A DNA stretch of 64,000 bases from an uncultured Bacteroidales bacterium. GTDB lineage: Bacteria; Bacteroidota; Bacteroidia; Bacteroidales; Paludibacteraceae. Shown in pieces: positions 9,274 to 17,029 of this stretch; the first letter of the stretch is position 1; each line of letters starts with the position of its first letter. A model generated the notes under the pieces. It did no database searches and had not been told where the DNA came from. It was given only the letters and a program-made list of their open reading frames with translations. Location of the stretch: assembly GCA_947164985.1 (NCBI GenBank), contig CAMUYI010000007.1:1-64000 (forward strand), written 5' to 3'. The position numbers and the translations under genes are program-made.

Positions 9274-9295
9274 GGTGTAAAGTGTAAGATGTAAT
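9268..9295. repeat. Heptamer array (GTGTAAG type) between gcvT and the patatin gene
   Basis: Four units: GTGTAAG, GTGTAAA, GTGTAAG, ATGTAAT. The gcvT stop (TAA 9271-9273) lies in the first unit and the next start codon (ATG 9294) begins in the last. Confidence 0.9.
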
Positions 9296-10232
9296 GGGAA
9301 AGAACGTAGCATTGGTTCTGGGGTCCGGTGGCGCAAGAGGTTTAGCACATATAGGGGCGATCGAAGCGCTGGAGGAACGAGGGTATACGATATCGAGTAT
9401 AGCCGGTTGTTCGATGGGTTCGATCATCGCCGGTATGTACGCTGCAGGGCAGTTGAAGGAAGCGAAGGAATGGTTCTTGCAGGTAGATAAACAGTTGATT
9501 CTGAGGATGATGGACGTGAACCTACTGAGCGGTAACTCGTTGGTGAAAGGAGAGCGTATCATCCAAGAGTTGGAGAAGGTGGTGCCGGACCGTCCGTTGG
9601 AAGAATTGAACATTCCTTGTACCCTGGTCGCTTCGGACATGATGAATACGGAGGAGGTGGTCTTCCGTACCGGAAGTCTATTTGAAGCGGTGCGCGCCTC
9701 AATCAGTATTCCGTTGTTCTTCAAGCCTGTACAGATCGATAACCGTTTGCTGATCGATGGCGGGGTGCTCAATCCCTTACCTTTGCATGTCATAGAACGG
9801 ACGGAAGGCGATATCCTGGTGGCAATGGATATCAGCGGCAAGGATGCCATGCCGATGGAGATGGAGATGCCGGCCCCGATCGATGTGGATGGTGCCATCT
9901 GTCAATTGACGGAGAAGGGTATTCCGGTTCCTAAATCATGGGAGCGGCAGGCCAGACAGTTCGCCAAACGGGTGGATGATTTCCGTCAACGCCGTGCAGC
10001 AGATCTGGGACGGAACGTCAATTTCTTCGGTTTGCTGGACCGCATGAGTGACATGCAGATTCAGCAGAACACCCTACTCTCCTTAAAACTAACGCCCCCG
10101 GACGTACACGCGGTCATGCGCCAGTACGCGTATAACACCTTTGATTTTGACAAAGCGGAACAGATCATCGCCGACGGCTATCGGATCATGAACGAGGCCT
10201 TGGACCGGTATGAGATGAAAGGTGAAGGATAG
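9294..10232 (+). CDS. Patatin-like phospholipase
   Basis: Serine lipid acyl hydrolase of the RssA/patatin type, 312 aa, no signal peptide, so probably cytoplasmic or membrane-associated. Seen: glycine-rich oxyanion loop GSGGARG (10-16), nucleophile motif GCSMG with Ser40, and DGG with catalytic Asp155 (LLIDGGVLNP). It overlaps the TetR gene by 11 bases and precedes two acyl-CoA ligases, which suggests that fatty acids released from lipids are then activated. The natural substrate is unknown. Confidence 0.92.
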   Translation: MGKNVALVLGSGGARGLAHIGAIEALEERGYTISSIAGCSMGSIIAGMYAAGQLKEAKEWFLQVDKQLILRMMDVNLLSGNSLVKGERIIQELEKVVPDRPLEELNIPCTLVASDMMNTEEVVFRTGSLFEAVRASISIPLFFKPVQIDNRLLIDGGVLNPLPLHVIERTEGDILVAMDISGKDAMPMEMEMPAPIDVDGAICQLTEKGIPVPKSWERQARQFAKRVDDFRQRRAADLGRNVNFFGLLDRMSDMQIQQNTLLSLKLTPPDVHAVMRQYAYNTFDFDKAEQIIADGYRIMNEALDRYEMKGEG

Positions 10233-10812
10233 AAGAGAATATATTATTCGGAAGGCGATGGAGTTATATGCCCTGAGAGGGTATCAGAATGTAACCATCA
10301 CCGATCTCCAGAACGCCTTGGACATGGGGCGAGGTTCGGTCTATTACTATTTCAAGGACCAGGACGAGTTGTTTCTCACCTGTATGGAGCGCTATTTCCT
10401 GGAACCCAAGCAACAGGTGTTGAATGATGTACCGGAAGATGCCGGTATCGAGCAGATGATTGCGGCAATAGGCACCTATCTGAACAGTTTAAAAGAAGCA
10501 TTGATGACCTTTGACATCAAGACGGTGAACACGAGTAATGTAAATAACTTGATGTTCACCGCCTACAGCCGTTTTCCCTCCATGCATAAGAAAGCGCGGC
10601 GTTTGGCACTCAAAGAACTGGATCTTTGGCGCAAGGCTATTTACCATGACCAAAGGGCCGGACTTGTACGCCGCGACATTGATCGCGAGCAGGTTGCTCT
10701 CATGTTCGCACACATCAAAGACAGTTTCGATCCCGGACTTGGTCAAACGCAAATGGACTTTTCATTATTGGAAAAAACATATTCAGAATTGCATAAATTA
10801 ATGAAAATATAA
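10222..10812 (+). CDS. TetR/AcrR family transcriptional regulator
   Basis: DNA-binding regulator of 196 aa. The N-terminal helix-turn-helix is clear: residues 4-50 with ELYALRGYQNVTITDLQ and GRGSVYYYFKDQDELF. The C-terminal ligand domain is not assignable. It starts with GTG and overlaps the patatin gene (11 bases). An inverted repeat (10826-10845) just behind it, in the promoter of the acyl-CoA ligase gene, is a likely operator. By analogy with FadR-type TetR proteins it may sense acyl-CoA, which is inference. Confidence 0.9.
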   Translation: MKDRREYIIRKAMELYALRGYQNVTITDLQNALDMGRGSVYYYFKDQDELFLTCMERYFLEPKQQVLNDVPEDAGIEQMIAAIGTYLNSLKEALMTFDIKTVNTSNVNNLMFTAYSRFPSMHKKARRLALKELDLWRKAIYHDQRAGLVRRDIDREQVALMFAHIKDSFDPGLGQTQMDFSLLEKTYSELHKLMKI

Positions 10813-10825
10813 AAAAAAATGCAAC

Positions 10826-10845
10826 TTTCGAACGGTTATTCGAAA
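10826..10845. promoter_or_regulatory. Candidate TetR operator (inverted repeat)
   Basis: Perfect inverted repeat TTTCGAA-cggtta-TTCGAAA with 7-base arms, between the TetR stop codon and the -7 box at 10855. It occupies the place where the -33 element would be. Size and position fit a TetR dimer site; binding is inferred. Confidence 0.6.
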
Positions 10846-10854
10846 ATATAGTAG

Positions 10855-10863
10855 TACTTTTGC
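10855..10863 (+). promoter_or_regulatory. -7 promoter box of the first acyl-CoA ligase gene
   Basis: TACTTTTGC fits TAnnTTTGC and lies 29 bases before the ATG. No TTG is found at the -33 position; the operator-like inverted repeat is there instead. The promoter may be weak or controlled by the regulator. Confidence 0.65.
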
Positions 10864-10892
10864 ACCGAAATTGGAATTGAAACAAGAAAATT

Positions 10893-12542
10893 ATGGCAAC
10901 AAAACATTATCTGGCTTACTTACAAGGCACCATGCAGACGCATTGGGACCGTCTTGCGATGAAAGATCTGGACGGCGAAAACTCGTACACGTACGCTGAG
11001 TTGGCGTCTGCGATTACCAAACTGCACACGACATGGAAAGCGTGCGGTATCAAAGAAGGTGATAAGATTGCATTATGCGGTCGTAACTGTGCAAACTGGG
11101 GTTTGCTGTTCTTGGCCGTTGAGAGTTATAAAGCAGTAGTAGTATCTATTCTACCTGATTTCACAGCAGAAGGAATCTACAGTTTAGTGGACCACTCAGA
11201 AGCAGTACTGCTGTATGTAGGTCCGAACGTAAAGAAAAAGATCGACCCGACGCAGATGAAGGGTCTGAAGGCTACGATTTTCATGGACAACATGACGATC
11301 GTAGAAGCCGACGATAAGTTCCGCAAGGCCTTCGAAGGTGCAGACGCTGCCTTTGCCAAGGCTTATCCGGAGGGCGTAAAACTGAAAGATATCCAACTCC
11401 CGACGGATAACTTGGATGAGTTAGCTGTAATCAACTATACGAGCGGTTCGACCGGAAACCCGAAAGGTGTGATGCTGACGCACTTGAACCTGAGCGGTAA
11501 CGTAGAGTTCGCATGTCAGCGTATTCCTCACAAACCGGGTGATACCGTGCTGTCAATGCTGCCGATTGCCCATATGTTCGGACTCATGTTCGAGTTCTTA
11601 TACCAGGTATGTGACGGCGCCGAGGTATATTTCCTCACGCAGGCTCCTACCCCGACGGTACTGATGAAGGCCTTTGCACAAGTGAAGCCGTTCATGATCT
11701 TGACCGTACCTTTGGTGATCGAGAAGATCGTGAAGAAAGGTGTACTGCCGAAGATCAGCAGCCCGATGGCCAAGATCATGTGGAAGACGCCGTTCCTCAA
11801 GAAAGTCATTCGCAGTAAGGTCAAAGAAGGTCTCGACAAGACATTCGGCGGTCAGTTACGATATCTCATTATCGGTGGTGCAGCGCTGAACGGCGAAGTA
11901 GAGCAAGTACTGCACGATATCAAATTCCAATACTGCGTAGGCTACGGTATGACCGAGTGCGGTCCGCTGATCAGTTATGAAGATTGGTGGGCATATGCGT
12001 TCCTTAGCTGTGGTAAGGAGTTACCGCAATGTCACGTACGTATCGACTCTGAGGATCCGACCGGCAAAGACGGTGAGATTCAGGTAAAGGGTATCAACGT
12101 GATGAAGGGATATTACAAGAACGAGGAAGCCACCAAGGCGGTCTTCACGGAAGACGGCTGGATGAGGACCGGCGATCTCGGTATCCTGGACAAAGCCGGC
12201 AACATCTATATCCACGGTCGTTCGAAGAACATGATTCTGGGTCCGAGCGGACAGAATATCTACCCAGAGGAGCTGGAGGACAAGCTGAACTCAATGCCGT
12301 GCGTGGTAGAGAGTATTGTGGTTGAGCGTGAAGGCAAACTGGTAGCTCTCGTTTATCCGGACACGTCCAAAGATGGTCAGAAAGCCTTAGGCACCAAGAC
12401 GCTGACGCAACAGATGGAAGAGAACCGCGTATTCGTGAACAAGAATTTGCCGCAATACAGCCAGATCAGTGCTATTGAATTAGTCGCTTCCGAGTTTGAA
12501 AAGACTCCGAAACGGTCTATCAAACGTTACTTATACAAGTAA
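10893..12542 (+). CDS. Long-chain acyl-CoA ligase (AMP-forming), first copy
   Basis: ANL-superfamily enzyme of 549 aa that would activate a fatty acid with ATP to acyl-AMP and then acyl-CoA. Seen: phosphate-binding loop TSGSTGNPKG (about 183-192), GYGMTECGP (about 350), GDLG, and the C-terminal lysine region FEKTPKRSIKRYLYK. No signal peptide. A second copy follows after a 263-base gap; the two share layout and many motifs (for example NCANWG/A and SMLPIAHMFG versus SMLPLAHMFG), so they arose by duplication. Fatty acid chain length cannot be inferred. Confidence 0.92.
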   Translation: MATKHYLAYLQGTMQTHWDRLAMKDLDGENSYTYAELASAITKLHTTWKACGIKEGDKIALCGRNCANWGLLFLAVESYKAVVVSILPDFTAEGIYSLVDHSEAVLLYVGPNVKKKIDPTQMKGLKATIFMDNMTIVEADDKFRKAFEGADAAFAKAYPEGVKLKDIQLPTDNLDELAVINYTSGSTGNPKGVMLTHLNLSGNVEFACQRIPHKPGDTVLSMLPIAHMFGLMFEFLYQVCDGAEVYFLTQAPTPTVLMKAFAQVKPFMILTVPLVIEKIVKKGVLPKISSPMAKIMWKTPFLKKVIRSKVKEGLDKTFGGQLRYLIIGGAALNGEVEQVLHDIKFQYCVGYGMTECGPLISYEDWWAYAFLSCGKELPQCHVRIDSEDPTGKDGEIQVKGINVMKGYYKNEEATKAVFTEDGWMRTGDLGILDKAGNIYIHGRSKNMILGPSGQNIYPEELEDKLNSMPCVVESIVVEREGKLVALVYPDTSKDGQKALGTKTLTQQMEENRVFVNKNLPQYSQISAIELVASEFEKTPKRSIKRYLYK

Positions 12543-12672
12543 GTCTCCATGCGAGCACTCGCATGAAGACGCGCTTAGGTACAAACGTACAAAAGTAACA
12601 ACCCGCACTATGGGGTGGTGCCCATGGTGTATAAAAAGAGTGAGTAAGTAGGAATCCCTTCGGGGATTCGAA
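12543..12672 (+). ncRNA. Candidate structured RNA between the acyl-CoA ligase genes
   Basis: Right after the stop codon there is a run of strong hairpins. GTCT-c-CATGCGA-gcac-TCGCATG-a-AGAC is at 12543-12570, a GTAC/GTAC hairpin at about 12579-12590, CACTATGGG-gtggtg-CCCATGGTG (9 pairs with one G-U) at 12606-12629, and GAATCCC-ttcg-GGGATTC at 12652-12669. A terminator follows. There is no open frame and no promoter of its own, so it is either a 3' untranslated region or an RNA processed from the ligase mRNA. I could not match it to a known RNA family. Confidence 0.5.
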
Positions 12673-12710
12673 CATGCGCACAGCTGTGAAGCCATGCGCA
12701 TGTTTTTTTT
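12673..12710 (+). terminator. Rho-independent terminator after the first acyl-CoA ligase
   Basis: Stem CATGCGCA/TGCGCATG (8 perfect pairs) around a 14-base loop, followed by eight T. It ends the transcript of the first ligase and the structured stretch before it; the second ligase has its own promoter 20 bases downstream. Confidence 0.8.
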
Positions 12711-12730
12711 ACGATTTTTCTTATAAAATC

Positions 12731-12762
12731 TTGCATATATGAAAAAAAAGCAGTAATTTTGC
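12731..12762 (+). promoter_or_regulatory. Promoter of the second acyl-CoA ligase gene
   Basis: TTGCATATATG at the -33 region, an A tract, then GTAATTTTGC; the common 32-base frame. The start codon follows 43 bases after the final C. Confidence 0.85.
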
Positions 12763-12776
12763 CGCGCAGAATTTTT

Positions 12777-12800
12777 GTTAAACCGTTAAATTATTAAATT
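12777..12800. repeat. 8-base array (GTTAAATT type) before the second acyl-CoA ligase
   Basis: Three octamers, GTTAAACC, GTTAAATT, ATTAAATT, then GTAAC and the ATG at 12806. It forms the leader right before the start codon. Confidence 0.75.
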
Positions 12801-12805
12801 GTAAC

Positions 12806-14446
12806 ATGGTTAAACATTATCTACAGTACTTGACAGAGGTCATGAACCATCAATGGAACGACCCTGCCTTGACCGATTACAACGAAGATCACGAATACAC
12901 CTTCGGAGAGTTAGCTATAGAGATGCTTCGCCTACATATGCTCTTTGAGCAGTTGGGGTTAAAGCCCGGCGATAAGATCGCTTTGGCCGGTCGTAACTGC
13001 GCCAACTGGGCGGTAGCTTATCTGGCTATCGCGGCGTACGAAGGTGTGTGCGTCAGTATATTACAAGATTTCACGGCAGAAGATATTGCGCACCTGCTGG
13101 AGCACTCAGATAGCGAAATGTTGTTCGTCGGGCCCTATGTATGGAAAGAACTGCAGCACCAGACAATGCCGGATAAATTAAAAGCGACTGTATCGTTGGT
13201 CGATTGGTCCACCTTATACGTTAAGAAAGACATCCAAGCGCCAAGCAAAGAGGACATCGATGCCGCGTACGCCAAGAAATATCCGCATGGGATCGAACCG
13301 GAGGATATCTATTTTGCAGCCGATCCGGAGAAGTTAAGTCTGATCAACTATACAAGCGGTTCGACCGGTCATCCAAAGGGCGTGATGCTGAACGGTAAAT
13401 CATTGAGTAACAACGTCGAAGTGGGTATGAAGATGCTGCCTGTCGATCCGGGTCAACGTCTGGTATCGATGTTACCGTTAGCCCATATGTTCGGTCAAAT
13501 ATGCGAACTACTCTACCCGCTTTGTAGCGGTACACATATCTATTTCCTGACCAAGAGTCCGACGCCTTCGATCCTACTCAAGGCCATGAACGAGGTGCAG
13601 CCGTACCTGGTAGTGACCGTCCCGCTGGTGATTGAGAAGATCTATAAACAAAAACTGGACCCGACATTGAGCAAATGGGCGATCCGCACCTTCTGGCACG
13701 TACCGGGTATCGGTGATTTTCTCAAGAGCCGCGTGAAGAGCGGTTTGCGGAATGCTTTTGGTGGTAAGTTACGCTATTTCATCTGCGGCGGTGCAGCGAT
13801 GAACCCCGTGGTAGAGAAATGTCTGATGGATATTCATTTCCCGCTCTCTATAGGCTACGGAATGACCGAATGCGGTCCGTTGATCGGAGGTAACCCGCCT
13901 AAGTATTTCAAGGCCCGCACAGGTGGCGTACCTGTTATGAATATGGACGTTAAGATCGACGAACCGAACGCAGCCGGTATCGGTGAGATACTCGTCAAAG
14001 GTGAGAACGTCATGTTAGGTTATTACAAGAACGAAGAAGCCACCCAAGCGGCATTTACCGAAGACGGCTGGCTGCGTACGGGGGATCTGGGACGACTCGA
14101 TAAGAAGAAAAATATCTATATCAAGGGTCGCTGCAAGACCATGTTTCTTGGTGCTTCGGGACAGAACATCTACCCCGAGGAGATCGAAGACAAACTCAAT
14201 AACCAAGAGGCCGTAGGAGAATCGCTCATCGTGGAGCGTGAAGGTAAGTTAGTCGCTCTTGTCTTCCCAGACGAGACCCTGACCAAGCGCATGAGCCTCG
14301 AAGAGATCCAAGCCATCATGCGACGCAACTTGGAGAAACTCAACAGTTTGATTCCTTCCTACAGCCGCGTGGCTAATATCGAAGTACAGGACAAACCATT
14401 CGAGAAAACCCCGAAACGATCGATCAAACGATTCCTATACAAGTAA
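12806..14446 (+). CDS. Long-chain acyl-CoA ligase (AMP-forming), second copy
   Basis: 546 aa, a paralogue of the preceding ligase. Seen: TSGSTGHPKG (about 182-191), GYGMTECGP (about 351-359), GDLGRLDKK, and the same C-terminal FEKTPKRSIKRFLYK with the catalytic lysine region. It has its own promoter and terminator, so it can be controlled separately from the first copy, whose promoter carries the operator-like repeat. The difference in substrate between the two is unknown. Confidence 0.92.
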   Translation: MVKHYLQYLTEVMNHQWNDPALTDYNEDHEYTFGELAIEMLRLHMLFEQLGLKPGDKIALAGRNCANWAVAYLAIAAYEGVCVSILQDFTAEDIAHLLEHSDSEMLFVGPYVWKELQHQTMPDKLKATVSLVDWSTLYVKKDIQAPSKEDIDAAYAKKYPHGIEPEDIYFAADPEKLSLINYTSGSTGHPKGVMLNGKSLSNNVEVGMKMLPVDPGQRLVSMLPLAHMFGQICELLYPLCSGTHIYFLTKSPTPSILLKAMNEVQPYLVVTVPLVIEKIYKQKLDPTLSKWAIRTFWHVPGIGDFLKSRVKSGLRNAFGGKLRYFICGGAAMNPVVEKCLMDIHFPLSIGYGMTECGPLIGGNPPKYFKARTGGVPVMNMDVKIDEPNAAGIGEILVKGENVMLGYYKNEEATQAAFTEDGWLRTGDLGRLDKKKNIYIKGRCKTMFLGASGQNIYPEEIEDKLNNQEAVGESLIVEREGKLVALVFPDETLTKRMSLEEIQAIMRRNLEKLNSLIPSYSRVANIEVQDKPFEKTPKRSIKRFLYK

Positions 14447-14473
14447 AAAAAGCGCCGCGAGCGCTTTTTTTTT
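14445..14473 (+). terminator. Rho-independent terminator after the second acyl-CoA ligase
   Basis: AGCGC-cgcga-GCGCT stem with seven A in front and nine T behind. The A and T runs make it symmetric, so it could also stop transcription coming from hppA on the other strand. Confidence 0.85.
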
Positions 14474-14474
14474 A

Positions 14475-14612
14475 CGTTAAAGGGTTAAAATGGTGCTTCG
14501 CACGTTAAACAGTTAAAATGGTCTTCGACGTTAATTTTCTCGCTGCATAGTAACGTGGCATTGCCACCATCTTACTCATTAACGTCACAAAGTGACCATC
14601 TTAACAATTTAA
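14475..14612. repeat. Inverted array of hairpin mini-repeats between converging genes
   Basis: The unit ACGTTAAAnnGTTAAAATGGT followed by a tiny stem-loop occurs twice on the plus strand and twice on the minus strand. The stem-loops between ATGGT and ACGTT are GC-TTC-GC, C-TTC-G (plus), CAC-TTT-GTG and GGC-AAT-GCC (minus). The stem bases differ from copy to copy but stay complementary. The layout is like the paired palindromic (BIME/REP) elements of other bacteria. There is no open frame here. Confidence 0.7.
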
Positions 14613-14613
14613 C

Positions 14614-14646
14614 GTTAGTTTTCACCTAAAGCAGGTGAAAACTAAC
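14614..14646 (-). terminator. Long hairpin over the hppA stop codon
   Basis: A 14-bp perfect inverted repeat (GTTAGTTTTCACCT and its complement) with a 5-base loop. One arm is the last codons of hppA and the stop codon is at the edge of the loop. No T run follows on the minus strand, so it is more likely an mRNA 3'-end stabiliser or part of the neighbouring repeat array than a simple terminator. Confidence 0.5.
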
Positions 14647-16833
14647 TGTAAGACCTGCCATGACGATGGAAACCATCGACATGAGTTTGATGAGGATATT
14701 GAGGGACGGACCCGACGTATCTTTGAACGGATCACCTACGGTGTCACCGACCACAGTTGCCTTATGGCAATCGGAGCCTTTACCGCCGAAATGACCTTCC
14801 TCCACGTATTTCTTCGCGTTATCCCACGCGCCACCGGCATTGGCCATGAAGACAGCCAGTACAAAGCCTGTAGCCAGACCACCGATCAGCAAGCCCAACA
14901 CACCGGCTACTCCGAGTACCAGACCCGTGATGATCGGAACGATGATCGCTAAGATCGACGGCAGCAACATCTCGTGTTGCGCACCCTTGGTGGAGATCGC
15001 TACGCAACGAGCGTAATCGGGATCAGCTTTGCCTTCGAGGATACCCTTGATCGTCTGGAACTGACGACGCACCTCTTCTACCATCTTCTGTGCCGCACGA
15101 CCTACGGCGTTCATCGTTAGACCGCAGAACAGGAAGGCCATCATCGAACCGATAAAGATACCAACGAGTACGATTGGGTTCATAAGGTTGACATTATATG
15201 CGTCCATGAAATCGACCAACGTTGCTTTGGTAGCCTCTACTCCATTCGGCAATGCTTCGCCGGTACGGATCAAGGCTATCTTGATCTCCTCTACATAAGA
15301 AGCCAAGAGTGCGAGCGCCGTGAGGGCAGCCGAACCGATGGCAAAGCCCTTACCGGTAGCTGCTGTGGTGTTTCCAAGTGCATCGAGGGCGTCGGTACGT
15401 TGACGTACTTCAGCCGGCAGACCTGCCATCTCCGCGTTACCACCCGCGTTATCGGCAATAGGACCGTACGCGTCGGTAGCGAGTGTGATACCCAAAGTAG
15501 AGAGCATGCCGACGGCTGCGATACCGATTCCGTAGAGACCCATCGAGAGGTTTGCTGCACTGAACTCCACATGGAAACCATTTGCACAGAGATACGCTAA
15601 AATGATGGCTACACCTACGGTGATAACAGGGATAGCGGTAGATAACATACCGAGACCCAGACCACTGATGATGACGGTAGCCGGACCGGTCTGCGAACTC
15701 TCAGACACTTTCTGCGTCGGTTTATAACTTTGCGAGGTGTAATATTCGGTCGATTGACCGATGATGACACCGGCCGCGAGACCTACAACGACCGACAAGC
15801 TCACTTGCCACCATTGGTTCGTCTCCGTACCAAAGAGCCAAGCGAAGATTCCGAAGGTAACAACCGCGATGAGCACCGCTGCTGTATTGGTACCGATAGC
15901 GAGTGCACGAAGCAATTCTTTCATCCCTGCCCCTTCTTTGGTCTTCACCATGTAAATACCTATAATAGAGAGCAATACACCGCAAGCAGCTATAAGCGAA
16001 GGAGCCAAGACGGCTTTGAGTTGCATCTGTTCGCAGAACGCAAATGCCGATGCACCTAAGGCCATCGTAGCAAGGATCGAACCGGCGTAGGACTCATATA
16101 AGTCCGCACCCATACCGGCTACGTCACCTACGTTATCGCCTACGTTATCGGCGATGGTAGCAGGATTGCGTGGATCATCCTCCGGGATGTTATATTCGGT
16201 CTTACCGACGAGGTCTGCACCCACGTCAGCCGCTTTGGTGTAGATACCACCGCCAACACGGGCAAACAAAGCCTGGGTCGAAGCACCCATACCAAAGGTA
16301 AGCATGGTCGTGGTGATGGTAATAAGATCAGCGTCTGCGCCTACCAGCGCCAGAAGACCCGTGTACTTGAGTACCAAGAACCATCCTGCAATGTCTAGCA
16401 AAGCCAGACCAACGACCGTTAGACCCATCACAGCACCCGAACGGAAAGCCACCTGCAGACCTGCGTTCAGGCTCTGACGCGCTGCATTGGCGGTACGAGC
16501 CGATGCGTAGGTAGCGGTCTTCATACCAAAGAAACCAGCTAGACCCGAGAAGAAACCACCGGTCAGGAAGGCGAACCAGACGATACCGTTCTGCAATTTG
16601 AAATACGCCATAACGGCAAATACAGCAGCCAGGATCACGAACACGATGGTAACAACCTTGTACTGCTGCTTCAGATACGCCATCGCCCCCTTACGGACAT
16701 GCGTAGCTATTTTTTTCATGAGCTCAGTTCCCTCATCCTTGCCCAACATGGAGCGATAGAAATAATACGCGAAACTGAGCGCTAAAACAGATGCCGCCAA
16801 AACGACATACATAAGAATCGTTAAATCACTCAT
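14626..16833 (-). CDS. hppA: K+-stimulated membrane pyrophosphatase
   Basis: Ion-pumping inorganic pyrophosphatase, 735 aa, about 15-16 membrane helices. It couples PPi hydrolysis to Na+ and/or H+ export. Seen: the substrate-binding run DNVGDNVGDVAGMGADLYESYAG, the acidic cluster ADVGADLVGKTE, and GNTTAATGKG, whose Ala at the K/A position marks the K+-dependent subfamily. Whether it pumps Na+ or H+ cannot be decided safely. It is a single gene with its own promoter (16893-16924). Confidence 0.95.
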   Translation of the reverse strand: MSDLTILMYVVLAASVLALSFAYYFYRSMLGKDEGTELMKKIATHVRKGAMAYLKQQYKVVTIVFVILAAVFAVMAYFKLQNGIVWFAFLTGGFFSGLAGFFGMKTATYASARTANAARQSLNAGLQVAFRSGAVMGLTVVGLALLDIAGWFLVLKYTGLLALVGADADLITITTTMLTFGMGASTQALFARVGGGIYTKAADVGADLVGKTEYNIPEDDPRNPATIADNVGDNVGDVAGMGADLYESYAGSILATMALGASAFAFCEQMQLKAVLAPSLIAACGVLLSIIGIYMVKTKEGAGMKELLRALAIGTNTAAVLIAVVTFGIFAWLFGTETNQWWQVSLSVVVGLAAGVIIGQSTEYYTSQSYKPTQKVSESSQTGPATVIISGLGLGMLSTAIPVITVGVAIILAYLCANGFHVEFSAANLSMGLYGIGIAAVGMLSTLGITLATDAYGPIADNAGGNAEMAGLPAEVRQRTDALDALGNTTAATGKGFAIGSAALTALALLASYVEEIKIALIRTGEALPNGVEATKATLVDFMDAYNVNLMNPIVLVGIFIGSMMAFLFCGLTMNAVGRAAQKMVEEVRRQFQTIKGILEGKADPDYARCVAISTKGAQHEMLLPSILAIIVPIITGLVLGVAGVLGLLIGGLATGFVLAVFMANAGGAWDNAKKYVEEGHFGGKGSDCHKATVVGDTVGDPFKDTSGPSLNILIKLMSMVSIVMAGLTVSFHLL

Positions 16834-16892
16834 AGATTTGTGTTTTTAGTTAGTATTAGTGTATATTTTTAGTTTACAACTAAAATGCGGCT

Positions 16893-16924
16893 ACAAAATT
16901 ACTGCTTTTTTATGAAATGAGCAA
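16893..16924 (-). promoter_or_regulatory. Promoter of hppA
   Basis: Minus strand: TTGCTCATTTC, A/T tract, GTAATTTTGT in the common 32-base frame. The last base is T instead of C. The leader to the ATG at 16833 is about 55 bases. It is divergent from the pheT promoter at 16972. Confidence 0.8.
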
Positions 16925-16971
16925 ATTTTTTTATAAAAAAATATCAATAACGAAAAAATACGCGCGCGGGC

Positions 16972-17003
16972 TTGCGTATATGGATTTTTTTTTGTACCTT
17001 TGC
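16972..17003 (+). promoter_or_regulatory. Promoter of pheT
   Basis: TTGCGTATATG, T tract, GTACCTTTGC in the common 32-base frame; the start codon is 26 bases downstream of the final C. Confidence 0.85.
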
Positions 17004-17029
17004 GCCCAAATTGGATTAATGATACTTAT

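Noticed and set aside
6957..9295. Short repeats as a possible CRISPR array
   Set aside because: Units are 7 bases, in direct tandem without spacers, and there are no cas genes nearby.
12640..12705. Possible tRNA (TTCGAAT-like T loop on the minus strand)
   Set aside because: No T stem, D arm or acceptor stem can be paired around it; the bases belong to the GAATCCC hairpin and the terminator.
17000..17029. TTG start at 17000 for pheT
   Set aside because: Inside the -7 promoter element; the family N-terminus begins at ATG 17030.
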